NCBI RefSeq assembly: GCF_010020825.1
Contig: NZ_JAACJE010000001.1
Span: 3,224,001-3,288,000 of the forward strand
DNA length: 64,000 nucleotides
Origin: Acidovorax sp. 210-6
GTDB taxonomy: Bacteria > Pseudomonadota > Gammaproteobacteria > Burkholderiales > Burkholderiaceae_C
Direction of reading: 5' to 3'
Part shown: piece after piece, positions 62,189 to 64,000 of the stretch
Numbering within the stretch: position 1 is the first letter of the stretch
How the letters are laid out: each line of letters begins with the position of its first letter
Notes under the pieces: generated by a model
The model's input: only the letters and a program-made list of their open reading frames with translations
Told to the model about the DNA's origin: nothing
Databases searched by the model: none
Made by a program: the position numbers and the translations under genes

Positions 62189-62851
62189 TTGTTGAGCGCA
62201 CGCGGGTTCACGCTGATCGAGCTGCTGGTGGCCATTGCCATCCTGGGGCTGGTGGCCATTTTGAGCTGGCGTGGGCTGGACAGCATGGTGCGCACGCAGA
62301 CGCACACGCGCGAGCGCAGCGAGCAACTGTTGACGCTGCAGGCCGCCCTGGGGCAATGGAGTGCTGACCTGGACGCACTGCTGCCCCTGGCGCACACGGT
62401 GCCCATCGACTGGGACGGCCAGGTGCTGCGCCTGACGCGCCGCAGCCCGGTCGATGCGGGCGAAGGCGCGTTGGTGGTGGCCTGGGCGCGGCGCAATGTG
62501 CAGGGACAGGACCAGTGGCTGCGCTGGCAGTCTGCCCCCCTGCGCACGCGAGGAGCCTGGTCACAGGCCTGGCTGCAGGCCGCCCAATGGGCGCGCAACC
62601 CGGCCGATGTTGACCGGCGCAACGAAGTGGCCATCCTGCCCCTGAGCGACTGGCGCGTGTTCTATTACCGGGGCGACGCCTGGAGCAACCCGCTGTCCAG
62701 CCCCGGCACACCGCCAGCCGACCTGAGCGCCGTCGGCGCGCTCATCCCCGACGGCGTGCGCCTGCAACTGGATTTGCCCGGCGGCGCTGCCCTGGGCGGC
62801 ACGCTGGTACGCGACTGGGCCAACCCCCTGCGCGGCGGAGGCAAGTCATGA
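62189..62851 (+). CDS. gspJ: Type II secretion minor pseudopilin GspJ
   Basis: A 220-residue minor pseudopilin. The peptidase site SARG|FTLIELLVAIAILGLV comes after only five or six residues when a TTG at 62189 (or the next TTG at 62192) is used. GGAATGGAAG just upstream may serve as ribosome-binding site. No ATG lies in frame nearby; the frame itself is open far upstream through repeat B, but that part is non-coding. The GspJ features RERSEQLLTLQAALGQWSAD LDALLPLAH are visible. It overlaps gspK as ATGA. Confidence 0.9.
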   Translation: MLSARGFTLIELLVAIAILGLVAILSWRGLDSMVRTQTHTRERSEQLLTLQAALGQWSADLDALLPLAHTVPIDWDGQVLRLTRRSPVDAGEGALVVAWARRNVQGQDQWLRWQSAPLRTRGAWSQAWLQAAQWARNPADVDRRNEVAILPLSDWRVFYYRGDAWSNPLSSPGTPPADLSAVGALIPDGVRLQLDLPGGAALGGTLVRDWANPLRGGGKS

Positions 62852-63807
62852 GCCCACGCGCCCGCTGCCGACAAGGCGGCGCCGCACTGCTGGCGGCCAT
62901 GCTGACCGTGACCCTGGTGGCCACCTTCGCTGCCACGGCGCTGTGGCAGCAATGGCGCAGCGTGGAGGTCGAGGCGGCCGAGCGCACGCGCATCCAGTCC
63001 GCCTGGATCCTGATCGGCGCGCTCGACTGGTCGCGCCTGATCCTCATCGAAGACAGCCGCGCGGGCGGCGCCGACCACCTGGCCGAGCCCTGGGCCGTGC
63101 CACTGGAAGAGGCGCGCCTGTCCACCTTTCTGGCGGCAGACCGCAACGTGACGCAGATCGACGATGCAGGCGGCGGCGAAGAGGCCTTCCTCTCGGGCCA
63201 GATCATCGACCTGCAATCGCGCCTGAACTTGGCCAACCTGGTGAGCGGCGACACCGTCAACGAAGCAGCGTTGGCCCAGTTCGAGCGCCTGTTTGCCCAA
63301 TTGGGCCTGCCACCGGCCGAACTCACGGCCCTGGTGCAGGCCCTGCGCCAGGCCCAGGCACCGGGCAGCGAAAACACCGACGCCCCGCTGATGCCGCAGT
63401 CCCCCAGCCAACTGGCCTGGCTGGGCCTGGCGCCGCGCACGCTGGCATTGCTGGCACCACACATCACGCTGCTGCCCGAGCGCAAGCCGGTCAACCTCAA
63501 CACCGCCGGGGCCGAGGTGTTGATGGCCACCCTGCGTGGCCTGGACCGCGCGGGCGCCGACCGGATCATGGCGGTGCGCCAGATGCAGCCCTTCCGCTCG
63601 GTGGACGATGTCAAAAAGCTGCTGGGCGAGCAGATCGAGGTCAGCGGCAGCGAGCATGGCGTGGCGTCCAGCTATTTTGAAGTGCACGGCCGCCTGCGCA
63701 TGGGGCCCACGGTGGTGCAGGAGCGCTCGCTGGTGCGCCGCATGGGCCTGGAGGCCACCACCGTCTGGCGCGAACGCACGGGGGCGCGGGTACCGGGCAT
63801 GTCCTGA
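62848..63807 (+). CDS. gspK: Type II secretion minor pseudopilin GspK
   Basis: A 319-residue protein, the largest minor pseudopilin, which caps the pseudopilus tip with GspI and GspJ. It has a GspK-type N-terminus (RQGGAALLAAMLTVTLVATF), in which the +5 glutamate is absent as expected. The helical insertion (ALAQFERLFAQLGLPPAELT) and the SAM-like KPVNLNTAGAEVLMATLRGL motif are diagnostic, with MQPFRSVDDVKKLLGEQIEV after it. The ATG at 62848 overlaps the gspJ stop. Confidence 0.95.
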   Translation: MSPRARCRQGGAALLAAMLTVTLVATFAATALWQQWRSVEVEAAERTRIQSAWILIGALDWSRLILIEDSRAGGADHLAEPWAVPLEEARLSTFLAADRNVTQIDDAGGGEEAFLSGQIIDLQSRLNLANLVSGDTVNEAALAQFERLFAQLGLPPAELTALVQALRQAQAPGSENTDAPLMPQSPSQLAWLGLAPRTLALLAPHITLLPERKPVNLNTAGAEVLMATLRGLDRAGADRIMAVRQMQPFRSVDDVKKLLGEQIEVSGSEHGVASSYFEVHGRLRMGPTVVQERSLVRRMGLEATTVWRERTGARVPGMS

Positions 63808-63854
63808 GCAGGCCGGACATACACGCCCCCTACAATGGCCCGCGAACTTTTTCC

Positions 63855-64000
63855 ATGAGCACCCTCGTCCTTCACCTCCCCCTGGCGCGCAATGGTGGCG
63901 CCACCGAATACCGCTACACGCTCAGCGCAGACGGCCACCAGGCCACGCGCCACGGCACTGCGGCCGCCAGCACGCTGCCCGCCGTGGGGCGCGCCAGCGA
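63855..64000 (+). CDS. gspL: Type II secretion protein GspL, N-terminal part only
   Basis: The first 48 codons (MSTLVLHLPLARNGGATEYR, YTLSADGHQ) run to the right edge. The start matches the cytoplasmic actin-like domain of GspL in this gene order. GspL anchors the ATPase GspE to the inner-membrane platform. It begins 47 bp after gspK. Confidence 0.8.
   Translation, partial: MSTLVLHLPLARNGGATEYRYTLSADGHQATRHGTAAASTLPAVGRAS

Overview
The window reads as chromosome of a high-GC betaproteobacterium, most likely in the Comamonadaceae (Acidovorax-like). That placement is an inference from gene order (dusB-fis-purH, ccsA-like/pilS/pilR/ampD, accB-accC-prmA, gspG-H-I-J-K-L), from protein sequences recalled for that group, and from two dispersed intergenic repeat families. 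No database search was run. Nearly all the DNA is housekeeping sequence, with compact and often overlapping genes (many ATGA or GTGA junctions).

Layout. 1-9 kb: purH (cut by the window edge), fis, dusB, a YqaA-type membrane protein, a two-domain APH-like/P-loop kinase overlapping a membrane diguanylate cyclase, rarD, ychF and a MOSC protein. 9-16 kb: an FAD monooxygenase, dsbC, an M61 peptidase, an enoyl-CoA hydratase, elongator tRNA-Met and miaB. 16-22 kb: ffh, a CcsA-like membrane protein, a PP0621-type small protein, pilS, pilR and ampD. 22-28 kb: class Ia ribonucleotide reductase nrdA/nrdB behind two NrdR-box-like sites, then a lysine/alanine/proline-repeat histone H1-like protein. 28-34 kb: a minus-strand run of a PfkB kinase, a zinc-ribbon DUF3426 protein, prmA, accC, accB, a TlpA-like thioredoxin and an unknown protein. 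34-44 kb: mpl, aroG behind a candidate attenuator with an aromatic leader peptide, tldD, rodA and an unusual Ser/Thr kinase-HDOD-GAF fusion. 44-53.7 kb: yqiA-like esterase, an RNase II-like exonuclease, a TonB-like protein, aroE, mtgA, a divergent LysE exporter/GlxA-type regulator pair, a low-molecular-weight phosphatase, a plsC-like acyltransferase, a cdsA-like gene and ruvC.

Accessory segment, about 53.7-60.2 kb. Directly after ruvC lies a tightly coupled three-gene cassette: a small membrane protein, a 607-residue radical SAM/SPASM enzyme with an uncharacterised C-terminal extension, and a 139-residue protein ending in ten asparagines. I do not recognise this cassette as a named system, and it is the best candidate for something undescribed. 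It is followed by the wreck of a polymorphic-toxin locus: an Rhs core fragment and a 5'-truncated immunity-like gene, separated by a 1.3-kb IS3-family element. A more AT-rich acyltransferase-3 gene comes next. The window closes with a type II secretion block (gspC divergent; gspG-H-I-J-K and the start of gspL).

Other signals worth reading: repeat family A (about eight copies) includes two copies inside reading frames (the M61 peptidase and aroE) and one touching the ruvC start. Repeat family B separates gspI from gspJ. A pair of 9-bp direct repeats 21 bp apart lies between the LysE and GlxA genes.
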